Of a DNA stretch of 7,395 nucleotides, positions 1-5,620 are shown piece by piece. Location of the stretch: contig JAUXBJ010000070.1 of assembly GCA_030619425.1 (NCBI GenBank), positions 1-7,395 on the forward strand. The letters run 5' to 3'. This DNA comes from a bacterium. GTDB taxonomy: Bacteria > Zixibacteria > MSB-5A5 > GN15 > FEB-12. Position 1 is the first letter of the stretch; each line of letters starts with the position of its first letter. A model generated the notes under the pieces. That model was not told the origin of the DNA. It saw only the letters and a program-made list of their open reading frames with translations, and made no database searches. Made by a program: the position numbers and the translations under genes.

Positions 1-596
1 ACGAACGCCTTTGTGCCGACGGCGCCGTTTTTCTCATCCAATGATGATAACCAGTTGTCATCACAGGTCGTCCAGTACGGCGTTAGAGGCGCCCATGACC
101 CCTCGAAGGTGCGATCGTTAGTTAACATGAAATCGAGCGTGAACAGCACTACAGATGAGGTATCACTCAGGCGCTTCCTGATGTTTTTGGCGGATCGTCG
201 GCCATAGTCGTCCAACCCCCCAAACCATCCTGTGACGTTTATCACACCGATCGCGTTCCCAGAGTCGCTGTATGCGGTATCCTGATAATCGTAGTCAAAG
301 CTCCGCCAGCCGCAACCGGTCAGAAAGTCGCCGGGTGTGGCCCAGCGAAAGCTGAGTACTCTGGTATCAAACGAGATCGTGAAGTCAAAGCCGGTTGGAA
401 TCAGCTGTGTGGATTTCAGAGTGACGTCAATAGTCTCACTTTGTCCCTGGATTGAGCGGCGCGTGCGTTCGATCTCGATTTCGAAGACCTTCTGGCTATC
501 CGTCGGTGCTGGATCGGTTGCCGAAGCGTTATCGCCCAGACCAGCCAGGGCCAGAACGTATAAGACGGTTGCGATGCTCAGCGAGCATCCTCTCAT
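1..596 (-). CDS. Secreted protein with cohesin-like domain (N-terminal part, cut by window edge)
   Basis: The reading frame opens at ATG 596 and runs off the left edge, giving 198 complete codons with no stop. Residues 1-26 look like a Sec signal peptide: Arg2, a hydrophobic core at about 6-21, then an A-S-A cleavage motif at 24-26. The mature part begins with a Pro/Asp-rich linker, then a beta-rich region containing GFDFTISFDTRVLSF (residues 69-83) and GCGWRSFDYDY (about 94-104). This style resembles cohesin-like and carbohydrate-binding-like beta domains that recur in large secreted proteins of Zixibacteria and related uncultured lineages, often with a C-terminal dockerin or sorting domain. 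That comparison is from memory. The C-terminus is outside the window, so the full architecture and role are unknown. Cys95 and Cys178 could form a disulfide after export. A GGAGG ribosome site sits 6 bases before the start. The gene lies 20 bases after the Cys-rich small ORF and could be its operon partner. Confidence 0.75.
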   Translation of the reverse strand, partial: MRGCSLSIATVLYVLALAGLGDNASATDPAPTDSQKVFEIEIERTRRSIQGQSETIDVTLKSTQLIPTGFDFTISFDTRVLSFRWATPGDFLTGCGWRSFDYDYQDTAYSDSGNAIGVINVTGWFGGLDDYGRRSAKNIRKRLSDTSSVVLFTLDFMLTNDRTFEGSWAPLTPYWTTCDDNWLSSLDEKNGAVGTKAF

Positions 597-602
597 AGTA
601 AA

Positions 603-607
603 CCTCC
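603..607 (-). promoter_or_regulatory. Ribosome binding site of the secreted protein
   Basis: On the minus strand this reads GGAGG, with a 6-base spacer (TTTACT) to the ATG at 596. It is one of the strongest Shine-Dalgarno sequences in the window. It fixes the start and supports the frame as real even though the gene is incomplete. Confidence 0.75.
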
Positions 608-616
608 AGAGTAGAG

Positions 617-847
617 TCAATACGGAACCGTTGTCCTCTGGCTCTGCCGGCACTCGCCGCCGCAGAACCCACAATAATATACAGTGTAGCCGCCTTCCTG
701 ACAACATGGATTAGCCTGTCCGCTCAGTTCCCGGCTGGCACCAACGCCCTCCGTGCCGCCTACTTTCTTGTGGGCATCCGACGCCCTCGTCTGCCCCTTG
801 ATACGCTGCCAAAAGAGAGACAGATCGGGGTGCGGGTTACCGCCCAC
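617..847 (-). CDS. Possible Cys-rich small protein (76 aa), unrecognised
   Basis: I do not recognise this ORF. It would start at GTG 847, 10 bases after the fabL-like stop, and end 20 bases before the secreted-protein start, so it fills the gap in operon fashion. The N-terminal half has no signal peptide or membrane segment. The C-terminal half has five cysteines in the pattern CC-x9-C-x2-C-x3-C (Cys48, 49, 59, 62, 66) within a Gly/Tyr-rich stretch including YYCGFCGGEC. That would suit a small metal-binding or disulfide-knotted peptide. Most third codon positions are G or C, as expected for coding sequence here. Against it, the ribosome site is weak (AGG with a 9-base spacer) and the start is GTG. 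It may be a genuine small gene, the remains of a longer one, or a chance ORF. Confidence 0.4.
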   Translation of the reverse strand: MGGNPHPDLSLFWQRIKGQTRASDAHKKVGGTEGVGASRELSGQANPCCQEGGYTVYYCGFCGGECRQSQRTTVPY

Positions 848-857
848 TAAATCGAAC

Positions 858-1604
858 CTACATCAACGAATACCCGCCGTCGACGATGACCGTCTGACCC
901 GTGATCCAGCTTGCTTTCGATGACGAAAGAAAGACTACCACGTCGGCGATTTCTTCCGGACGACCGACCCGTTTGAACGGTGTTCGCTCAGACACCTCAT
1001 TGAGCATCTCTGCATAGTTGGGAAATGATTTCAGGGCATCCGTGTCAATGAATCCCCCCGACACACAGTTGACGCTGATGTTGCGCGGCGCAAATTCGAT
1101 AGCCATGTACTTCACGATGTTCTCAATGGCCGCCTTGGAGACACCGATGGCGGCATAACCGGGGATGTATCTGATGGATCCCAAAGACGACAGCGCCACG
1201 ATCCGTCCGTGGTCCTGCATTATCGGGTAGGCCAACTGCACGCAGTTGAGAAAGGCGCGGGCGTTGGTGTGCATCGACAAATCCCAGGCCTTGTCATCGA
1301 TGTCGATCATCTTGGTGAACAACCCCAGCGCAGCGTTGGAAATGAGAATATCAAGCTTACCGAAACGCTCTTTGATCCCCTCGAAGACGGCCGGCAATCG
1401 TGCATGGTTGCCCATGTTCGCGCGGTGAGCGTAGCACTCGACGCCGTAGCTTCTGATCTTCTCCTCTGCTTCCCTGGCCGCGCCACGACTGCGGAAATAG
1501 TTGATGACCACATTGGCTCCTTTTTGAGCCAGCTTCTCCGCAATGCTGAGACCTATCCCCTTGGTGCCGCCGGAGACAAACGCTGTCTTGCCTGCAAATT
1601 CCAT
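858..1604 (-). CDS. fabL: Enoyl-[ACP] reductase of the FabL type (SDR family)
   Basis: This short-chain dehydrogenase should reduce the trans-2 double bond of enoyl-ACP using NAD(P)H, the last step of each type II fatty-acid elongation round in the cytosol. From ATG 1604 it has 248 residues. Numbered this way it shows the Rossmann glycine motif SGGTKGIG (11-18), ISNAA near 88-92, and SSLGSIRY (139-146). The catalytic Tyr150 and Lys157 are six residues apart (YAAIGVSK), the Y-x6-K spacing of enoyl reductases and not the Y-x3-K of FabG. The stretch VSGGFIDTDALKSFPN matches what I remember of Bacillus FabL, as does SSLGSIRY. A GTG at 1625 would add seven residues. I prefer ATG 1604 because GAGGAG lies just upstream and family members start at this point. 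It follows lipB by 41 bases and probably shares its transcript. Another FabL-like SDR substrate cannot be excluded. Confidence 0.85.
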   Translation of the reverse strand: MEFAGKTAFVSGGTKGIGLSIAEKLAQKGANVVINYFRSRGAAREAEEKIRSYGVECYAHRANMGNHARLPAVFEGIKERFGKLDILISNAALGLFTKMIDIDDKAWDLSMHTNARAFLNCVQLAYPIMQDHGRIVALSSLGSIRYIPGYAAIGVSKAAIENIVKYMAIEFAPRNISVNCVSGGFIDTDALKSFPNYAEMLNEVSERTPFKRVGRPEEIADVVVFLSSSKASWITGQTVIVDGGYSLM

Positions 1605-1608
1605 CTCG

Positions 1609-1614
1609 CTCCTC
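1609..1614 (-). promoter_or_regulatory. Ribosome binding site deciding the fabL start
   Basis: The minus strand reads GAGGAG, then CGAG, then ATG at 1604. The spacer is short (4 bases) but the core is strong. The alternative GTG at 1625 has only AGGA at a spacing of 8. The site supports the downstream ATG, which also fits the usual FabL N-terminus. Confidence 0.5.
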
Positions 1615-1645
1615 GTCGTTACCACAGTTTCGTTCCTGGTGAAGG

Positions 1646-2347
1646 CTAAATAGTGTAGCCGCCCGCCTGTGATTCAATGTCCTCAGCCAGGCTTTCCAGG
1701 TCGACCGATTCGAACTGGGTAACAAAGATACGACTGTATTGTTCGAGAAGTTTGTCGCCAAAGTCAGACAGGCTTGTCTCGCGTCCGAGGATGTTAGACA
1801 CCGAGGTCATGGCACTCGCCTCAAGTCCGCAGGGGCGGATGCGCTCAAACTGCTTGAGGTCGGTGTTAAGATTGATCGCCACCCCGTGATACGACACCCA
1901 GCGTCTTACAGCAATGCCAATCGATGCTATCTTCTTGTCGTCCACCCAGACACCGGTGTGATCATCATCCATCCGACCGGTGATGCCCACCTCGCAAAGC
2001 GTGTCGATGATGCCTTGCTGAAGGTCGGCCATGAAGCGGTGCAGGTCCCGCCTGCGGCTGGTGAGGTTGAAAATGAAGTAGGCCACCAGTTGGCCGGGAC
2101 CGTGAAAGGTGACATCTCCCCCGCGCTCTACGTAGATCTGTTCGAGATCGCACTCGGGGAAGTTTCCCTTGTGACCGTCGCGGCCCACCGTGATTGTGGG
2201 TGGATGTTCCAGGAGGATAATGGTATCGCGGGCCATGCCCTCGAGCCGCATTTGGACCAGCCCATGTTGCCACGTCAACGCTTGGCGGTAATCAACCAGG
2301 CCCTGTCTAAGTACCCAGCCATAGCGCGTCTCGAAAAAGCGCGTCAT
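1646..2347 (-). CDS. lipB: Octanoyl-[ACP]:protein N-octanoyltransferase LipB
   Basis: LipB transfers octanoate from octanoyl-ACP to the lipoyl-domain lysine of 2-oxo acid dehydrogenase E2 subunits and GcvH. This is the first step of lipoate synthesis, before sulfur insertion by LipA. The protein has 233 residues, a normal family length. Visible signatures are EHPPTITVGR (47-56), RGGDVTFHGPGQLVAY (75-90), the conserved Lys139 in KIASIGIAVRR, SYHGVAINLN (152-161), and Cys173 in RPCGL. Lys139 and Cys173 correspond to the catalytic Lys/Cys pair of the family (Lys135 and Cys169 in E. coli). The start is ATG 2347, three bases after the E2 stop. An AGG made by the last E2 sense codon serves as ribosome site with a 6-base spacer, so translation of the two genes is probably coupled. 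lipA is not in the window. The identification is secure. Confidence 0.96.
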   Translation of the reverse strand: MTRFFETRYGWVLRQGLVDYRQALTWQHGLVQMRLEGMARDTIILLEHPPTITVGRDGHKGNFPECDLEQIYVERGGDVTFHGPGQLVAYFIFNLTSRRRDLHRFMADLQQGIIDTLCEVGITGRMDDDHTGVWVDDKKIASIGIAVRRWVSYHGVAINLNTDLKQFERIRPCGLEASAMTSVSNILGRETSLSDFGDKLLEQYSRIFVTQFESVDLESLAEDIESQAGGYTI

Positions 2348-2350
2348 CTC

Positions 2351-3691
2351 CTACCTGAGTTGCATCAGCAACCTGTTGAGATCGGCCAGGTATTCATGCA
2401 CTCGGTGCAGGAACTGAACGGCGACATGTCCATCGATCAAACGATGGTCGAACGAGAGTCCGAAAGTCGAAATGTCGCGCACCGTTATCTCACCATCCAC
2501 CACCCACGGCCTCTTGGTGATGGCGTGCACTCCCAAAATGGCTACCTGCGGCTGATTGATGATCGGCGTGGATGCCGTAGCGCCGAACATCCCGGCATTG
2601 GTGACCGAGAAGGTGCCTCCGGATACATCGTCCGGTATAAGGCGGTTAGTACGCGCCTTCTCACCCAGTTCGTTTATCTCAACGGCTAGTTCGACGATTG
2701 TCTTCTTATCGGCATCCTTCACCACAGGCACGATCAAACCCTCCTCGCGCGCTACAGCGATACCGATATGATAGTAGTTCTTCAGGATGATTTCGCTCTC
2801 GGTCATCGAGGCGTTGAGTCTGGGGAACTCCTTCAGGCCGAGACAAACCGCCTTGATAATGAACGGCATGTAAGTGAGACCGGCGCCATAGGTCGAACGA
2901 AATTCATCTTTGTTCGCTTTACGATAAGCGACGAGTTCAGTCAAGTCGATATCTTCAAACGTCGTCACATGCGGAGAGGTCTGCACTGATCTGACCATGT
3001 GTTCAGAGATCAATTTGCGGACGCCCTCTACGGGCATATGGGTCTCTCGCTGCGCCTCCGGCAGAGGCTGGAACTTCGGAATAACGACCCTCACCTTCGG
3101 CGCCGCCGGCCCGGCGTCAATCGTTGGGGTCGAGGCAGCCCCAGCGTTGGACGATGGTGGTGATGGAATCGGACCGGGGGGAAAACCGGTCTGCATCGAG
3201 CGCTCCTCGACCGCGCGCATGACGTCATCGACCGTCACCCGCCCACCCTTGCCGGTCGGGACAATCGTAGATAAGTCCAGGCCATATTCACGGATGAGCA
3301 CTTTCACTTTGGGGGACATCCTGGCCCGGTCAATAGTTGCTGTCGCAATAGCCGGAGCTGACGGCGCTTTGGAGGCGGTGGGCGTGACCGCCTTAGACGA
3401 CGCTTTGGCTGCAGGCTTGACGTCCGGTTTGGCCGGCGCCTTGGCGGGACCCGAACCATCGTCGATCCGCGCCACCACCGCGCCGACCGGTACGACATCA
3501 CCTTCCATGACCAGGATCTCGGTCACGACTCCCTCCACCTCGGCCGGAATCTCAACATTCACTTTGTCCGTCATCAGTTCCACTAATGGTTGGTTGAGCT
3601 TTACTTTGTCGCCAACCTTAACTTTCCATTCGAGAATCGTGCCTTCGAGCACCGACTCGCCCATCTGAGGTACCAGGACATCTGCCGCCAT
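2351..3691 (-). CDS. 2-oxo acid dehydrogenase E2 component (lipoyl acyltransferase)
   Basis: This is the core acyltransferase of a pyruvate or branched-chain 2-oxo acid dehydrogenase complex. It passes the acyl group from E1 through a lipoyl arm to CoA. The 446 residues show the full E2 architecture. A lipoyl domain occupies 1-77, with the lipoylated Lys43 in ELMTDKVNVEIPA. An Ala/Pro/Lys-rich flexible linker spans about 80-120, followed by the peripheral-subunit binding domain at about 123-162 (RMSPKVKVLIREYGLDL). A second Pro/Ala/Ser linker runs to about 200. The catalytic domain covers about 215-446 with GTFSVTNAGMFG (369-380) and SFDHRLIDG (413-421), where His416 and Asp420 form the H-x3-D-G active site. 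PIINQPQVAILGV is typical of bacterial E2. The sequence alone does not decide between acetyl- and branched-chain-specific types, so I give no symbol. No E1 or E3 genes are in the window. The gene is followed by lipB, which would modify it. Confidence 0.93.
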   Translation of the reverse strand: MAADVLVPQMGESVLEGTILEWKVKVGDKVKLNQPLVELMTDKVNVEIPAEVEGVVTEILVMEGDVVPVGAVVARIDDGSGPAKAPAKPDVKPAAKASSKAVTPTASKAPSAPAIATATIDRARMSPKVKVLIREYGLDLSTIVPTGKGGRVTVDDVMRAVEERSMQTGFPPGPIPSPPSSNAGAASTPTIDAGPAAPKVRVVIPKFQPLPEAQRETHMPVEGVRKLISEHMVRSVQTSPHVTTFEDIDLTELVAYRKANKDEFRSTYGAGLTYMPFIIKAVCLGLKEFPRLNASMTESEIILKNYYHIGIAVAREEGLIVPVVKDADKKTIVELAVEINELGEKARTNRLIPDDVSGGTFSVTNAGMFGATASTPIINQPQVAILGVHAITKRPWVVDGEITVRDISTFGLSFDHRLIDGHVAVQFLHRVHEYLADLNRLLMQLR

Positions 3692-3793
3692 GATTTCCTA
3701 TCCTTGTCTGCGTGTGATATCGAATCCGCGTCGGCGCTTAAGGAATGCGTCTGTTGACACTGTTTTTCTCACTTCCCGCCCGCGTTCAACAGG
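3692..3793 (-). other. Intergenic gap before E2 with a distant inverted repeat
   Basis: This 102-base gap separates the nadA stop from the E2 start. It holds a 7-base inverted repeat, CTGTTGA at 3751-3757 and TCAACAG at 3786-3792, with 28 bases between. No convincing -35/-10 pair is visible, and there is no hairpin followed by a T-run that would indicate a terminator. A weak AGGA-type ribosome site precedes the E2 ATG. The repeat could be an operator or chance. Whether E2 has its own promoter or is read through from nadA cannot be settled here. Confidence 0.3.
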
Positions 3794-4879
3794 TCAACTG
3801 ATCTCCAGCATTTTCTTCAAAGCCGTCAAGGCCTCGCTTCGGTTCGGCTCGTTCACTTTCACCGGTTTGAGATCAGCGTAATTCTCAAGACAATAGGCCA
3901 GGTCATTCAATGTGGTGCGATACATGTTGGCACACACCGGGCAGACCTGCCCCGACAACTCAAAGATCTTCTTGTCGGGATACTGATAAGCCATACGATT
4001 GATCAGGTTGATCTCGGTCCCGATGGCTATCGTCGAACCGGCCGGCGCCTCATCGCAGTACTCAACGATGTACCTGGTTGAACCGGAACCGTCGGCCAAC
4101 GAAACAACTTCGGGCAAACACTCCGGATGAACAATCACTTGAATCCCAGGGTGTTCTTCGCGCACCTGCCGCACGTGTTCTACCGTGAAATTGGTGTGCA
4201 CGTGACAATGACCCTTCCAGAGGATTATCCTGGCAGCGTCGATCTGACTTTCGGTAAGACCACCGTCGTCGCGTGAGAAATCCCACACGACCATATCATC
4301 CGGCTTGAGACCGAACTTCAACCCGGTGTTGTGCCCGAGGTTCTCATCAGGGAAGAAGAACACCTTGTCCCGACGCTCCAGGGCGTATCGAAACGCCGCA
4401 GGGGCGTTGGACGAAGTGCATATCAGCCCGCCATGTCGACCGGTAAACGCCTTCAGTCCGGCCGTGGTATTCATATACGACACCGGCATGATTCTCTTGT
4501 CACCGCCAAACTGTTCGAGATACTTCCAGGCCTCCATGACGTCGGCCATGTCGGCCATGTCGGCCATCGGACACCCGGCCAGTGGATTGGCCAGGTAAAC
4601 CATCTGGTGATCACCGGACAAGATATCGGCCGCTTCAGCCATAAAATGTACGCCGCAAAAAACTATGACCTCCACCCCCGTCTGCTCGGACGCTATCTTC
4701 GACAAGCCGTAGCTGTCACCCAGATAGTCACCACAGCCAACAACCTCACGGCGCTGGTAATGGTGGGTCAGGATACACAGTTTGCGCCCGAGTTTATCTC
4801 TGGCCGCGGCAATGCGGTCATTCAGTTCCGCCAGGTCGGCTTCACGATACTCTTTGGGCAACGAGAAATACATGGGCAT
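3794..4879 (-). CDS. nadA: Quinolinate synthase NadA
   Basis: NadA condenses iminoaspartate (from NadB) with dihydroxyacetone phosphate to make quinolinate in de novo NAD synthesis. It uses an oxygen-sensitive [4Fe-4S] cluster. At 361 residues it is the long form, similar in length to the Bacillus enzyme. Motifs in order are ILTHHYQRREVV (36-47), GDSYGLS (54-60), FCGVHFMAEAADIL (74-87), NPLAGCPMAD (98-107), ICTSSNA (153-159), WKGHCHVH (221-228), HPEC (251-254), GTEINLINR (287-295) and CPVC (313-316). From the spacing I assign Cys103, Cys225 and Cys316 as cluster ligands, with Cys313 as the alternative to Cys316. An in-frame MAD-MAD-MAD repeat (105-113) directly follows ligand Cys103. The start is ATG 4879 with AGG 4 bases upstream; a second ATG two codons on is possible. 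A 234-base gap with a likely promoter lies upstream, so nadA may begin its own transcript. nadB and nadC are not in the window. Confidence 0.96.
   Translation of the reverse strand: MPMYFSLPKEYREADLAELNDRIAAARDKLGRKLCILTHHYQRREVVGCGDYLGDSYGLSKIASEQTGVEVIVFCGVHFMAEAADILSGDHQMVYLANPLAGCPMADMADMADVMEAWKYLEQFGGDKRIMPVSYMNTTAGLKAFTGRHGGLICTSSNAPAAFRYALERRDKVFFFPDENLGHNTGLKFGLKPDDMVVWDFSRDDGGLTESQIDAARIILWKGHCHVHTNFTVEHVRQVREEHPGIQVIVHPECLPEVVSLADGSGSTRYIVEYCDEAPAGSTIAIGTEINLINRMAYQYPDKKIFELSGQVCPVCANMYRTTLNDLAYCLENYADLKPVKVNEPNRSEALTALKKMLEIS
4541..4567 (-). repeat. Three perfect 9-base tandem copies inside nadA
   Basis: The unit GTCGGCCAT on the plus strand occurs three times without change at 4541-4549, 4550-4558 and 4559-4567. 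On the coding strand each unit is ATGGCCGAC, encoding Met-Ala-Asp. The repeat is in frame and lies two codons after the Cys103 codon, so gain or loss of a unit would lengthen or shorten the protein by three residues without a frameshift. Confidence 0.9.
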
Positions 4880-4940
4880 TCAACCTGATTATTCTCTCCT
4901 GACAACCGATGCTATTCCAGTCAATTCTTCCGGGTCAACA

Positions 4941-4952
4941 GGGCACAAGCCC
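4941..4952 (-). repeat. Small GC-rich hairpin in the nadA leader
   Basis: Read on the minus strand, GGGC and GCCC flank a four-base loop TTGT. In a nadA transcript this would fold into a short tetraloop hairpin about 62 bases before the start codon. It lies next to the palindrome at 4958-4968 on the same leader. There is no following T-run, so it does not look like an intrinsic terminator. Confidence 0.4.
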
Positions 4953-4957
4953 ACTCA

Positions 4958-4968
4958 CCGTTTAACGG
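4958..4968. promoter_or_regulatory. Palindrome at the predicted nadA transcription start
   Basis: CCGTT-T-AACGG is a perfect 5-base inverted repeat around one central base. It lies 7 bases beyond the predicted -10 box and so would cover the first transcribed bases, a common place for a repressor operator. I cannot match it to a known NAD-pathway regulator site. In RNA it would form only a 4-pair stem with a three-base loop. Chance occurrence is possible at this length. Confidence 0.35.
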
Positions 4969-4975
4969 ACCGATC

Positions 4976-5004
4976 AATATATAGTCTCGGCCACTCGGCG
5001 GCAA
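4976..5004 (-). promoter_or_regulatory. Candidate sigma-70-type promoter for nadA
   Basis: On the minus strand TTGCCG (4999-5004) and TATATT (4976-4981) are separated by exactly 17 bases. The -35 matches TTGACA at four of six positions and the -10 matches TATAAT at five of six. The start of transcription would fall near 4969, giving a leader of about 90 bases. The -35 box overlaps the inner arm of the inverted repeat at 4995-5002, so the two readings of this region compete. The call rests on an E. coli-type consensus in an unknown host. Confidence 0.45.
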
Positions 5005-5079
5005 CAGCGAGTTATCCGACCAACATTCTTCCCATCCCCCGAGCCGCCGATCACATGTAAATAAGAACAACGCCGAGAC
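4984..5079. repeat. Nested inverted repeats upstream of nadA (possible structured RNA)
   Basis: There are two perfect 8-base inverted repeats, one inside the other. The outer pair is GTCTCGGC at 4984-4991 with GCCGAGAC at 5072-5079. The inner pair is TCGGCGGC at 4995-5002 with GCCGCCGA at 5043-5050. As minus-strand RNA this gives two GC-rich 8-pair helices separated by 21 bases on one side and 3 on the other, capped by a 40-base loop. Such a fold could be a cis-acting leader if nadA is read from the peroxiredoxin operon. It does not resemble any riboswitch class I can recall, including the nadA-type NAD riboswitch. Confidence 0.4.
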
Positions 5080-5113
5080 CAGCATGGTTCAGAAATCCTT
5101 GCTGAGATAGTAC

Positions 5114-5620
5114 CTATTCGCTGAGCCTTGCAAGCTGCTCGAAAAGATGTTCGTTATTGGGCAACTCGGCCGGGTGCAGCTTTTCGATCCAGCGGATTAT
5201 GCCCTTCTTGTCGATAAGAAACACGGTGCGTTCGGCATATCCCTTCCGGTTAAGCACGCCGTACTTGCGAGCCACTTCGCCGTGCGGCCAGAAATCCGAC
5301 ATCAGGGGAAACGACAGCCCGCCAAGAGATCGCGCCCAGGCAATGTGACAAGGCACCGAATCACAAGACAGGCACAGGAGTTGACAACCGAACTCATCAA
5401 ATCGATCGGATACCTTTTGATACTCGGGCACCTGGGTGGCACAGACCGGAGTCCAGTCGGCCGGGTAGAAGGCCAACACTACATTCCTGCGACCCTGGTA
5501 CCAGGCGAGATTCAACTCACCCTCGTTGTGGGTCGCCAGCGTGAAATCGGGCGCCGGGTCACCAACCTTTAGCACCACCTGCCCCTCCGCTTCAGCGCGA
5601 CTTGGAACTTTCTCGTTCAT
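5114..5620 (-). CDS. AhpC/TSA-family peroxiredoxin
   Basis: This is a cytosolic thiol peroxidase that should reduce hydrogen peroxide and organic peroxides. The 168 residues form one thioredoxin-fold domain with GDPAPDFTL (20-28), the active-site motif FYPADWTPVC (51-60) with Thr57 and the peroxidatic Cys60, SDFWPHGEVARKYGVL (108-123), and the conserved Arg131. No signal peptide is present. Four more cysteines (Cys79, 83, 86, 91) crowd into 13 residues, and any could act as resolving thiol. The start ATG 5620 overlaps the rubredoxin stop in an ATGA arrangement. GAGGA (5624-5628) sits three bases before it, so the two are probably translationally coupled. With the rubrerythrin-like protein and rubredoxin upstream, it forms a peroxide-defence operon. 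The electron donor is not visible from sequence; rubredoxin or thioredoxin are candidates. Confidence 0.92.
   Translation of the reverse strand: MNEKVPSRAEAEGQVVLKVGDPAPDFTLATHNEGELNLAWYQGRRNVVLAFYPADWTPVCATQVPEYQKVSDRFDEFGCQLLCLSCDSVPCHIAWARSLGGLSFPLMSDFWPHGEVARKYGVLNRKGYAERTVFLIDKKGIIRWIEKLHPAELPNNEHLFEQLARLSE

Larger units (their letters stand above)
4880..5113 (-). other. Intergenic region upstream of nadA
   Basis: This 234-base gap between the peroxiredoxin stop and the nadA start contains no recognisable gene. A 54-codon ORF from ATG 5085 to the stop at 4921 is present, but it has only a distant AGGA and no family resemblance. The gap holds nested inverted repeats (4984-5079), a candidate promoter (4976-5004), a CCGTT/AACGG palindrome (4958-4968) and a GGGC-TTGT-GCCC hairpin (4941-4952). 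AGGAG occurs about 15 bases before the nadA start, too far to be its main ribosome site. I see no T-run terminator for the peroxiredoxin operon. Confidence 0.6.

Noticed and set aside
858..1604. 3-oxoacyl-ACP reductase (FabG) for the SDR gene
   Set aside because: The catalytic Tyr and Lys are spaced Y-x6-K, not Y-x3-K, and the SSLGSIRY and IDTDALKSFPN stretches fit FabL.
1739..2689. Plus-strand ORF of 316 codons
   Set aside because: It lies antisense to lipB and the 3' part of E2, both of which have complete family motifs. The product has no recognisable domain, so it is a shadow of the GC-biased third positions.
2997..3668. Plus-strand ORF of 223 codons rich in Ser, Thr, Gly and Ala
   Set aside because: Its composition is the mirror of the Ala/Pro/Lys-rich E2 linkers on the opposite strand.
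4331..4888. Plus-strand ORF of 185 codons
   Set aside because: It is antisense to nadA. Its GHVGHVGH repeat is just the reverse reading of the 9-base MAD triplication.
4921..5085. 54-codon minus-strand ORF between the peroxiredoxin and nadA genes
   Set aside because: It has only AGGA at a 10-base spacing, no family resemblance, and overlaps the inverted repeats and candidate promoter. Chance is the simpler explanation, though a leader peptide cannot be fully excluded.
4880..5113. Known nadA-type (NAD) riboswitch
   Set aside because: The gap is structured and precedes nadA, but it does not show the sequence pattern I recall for that class.
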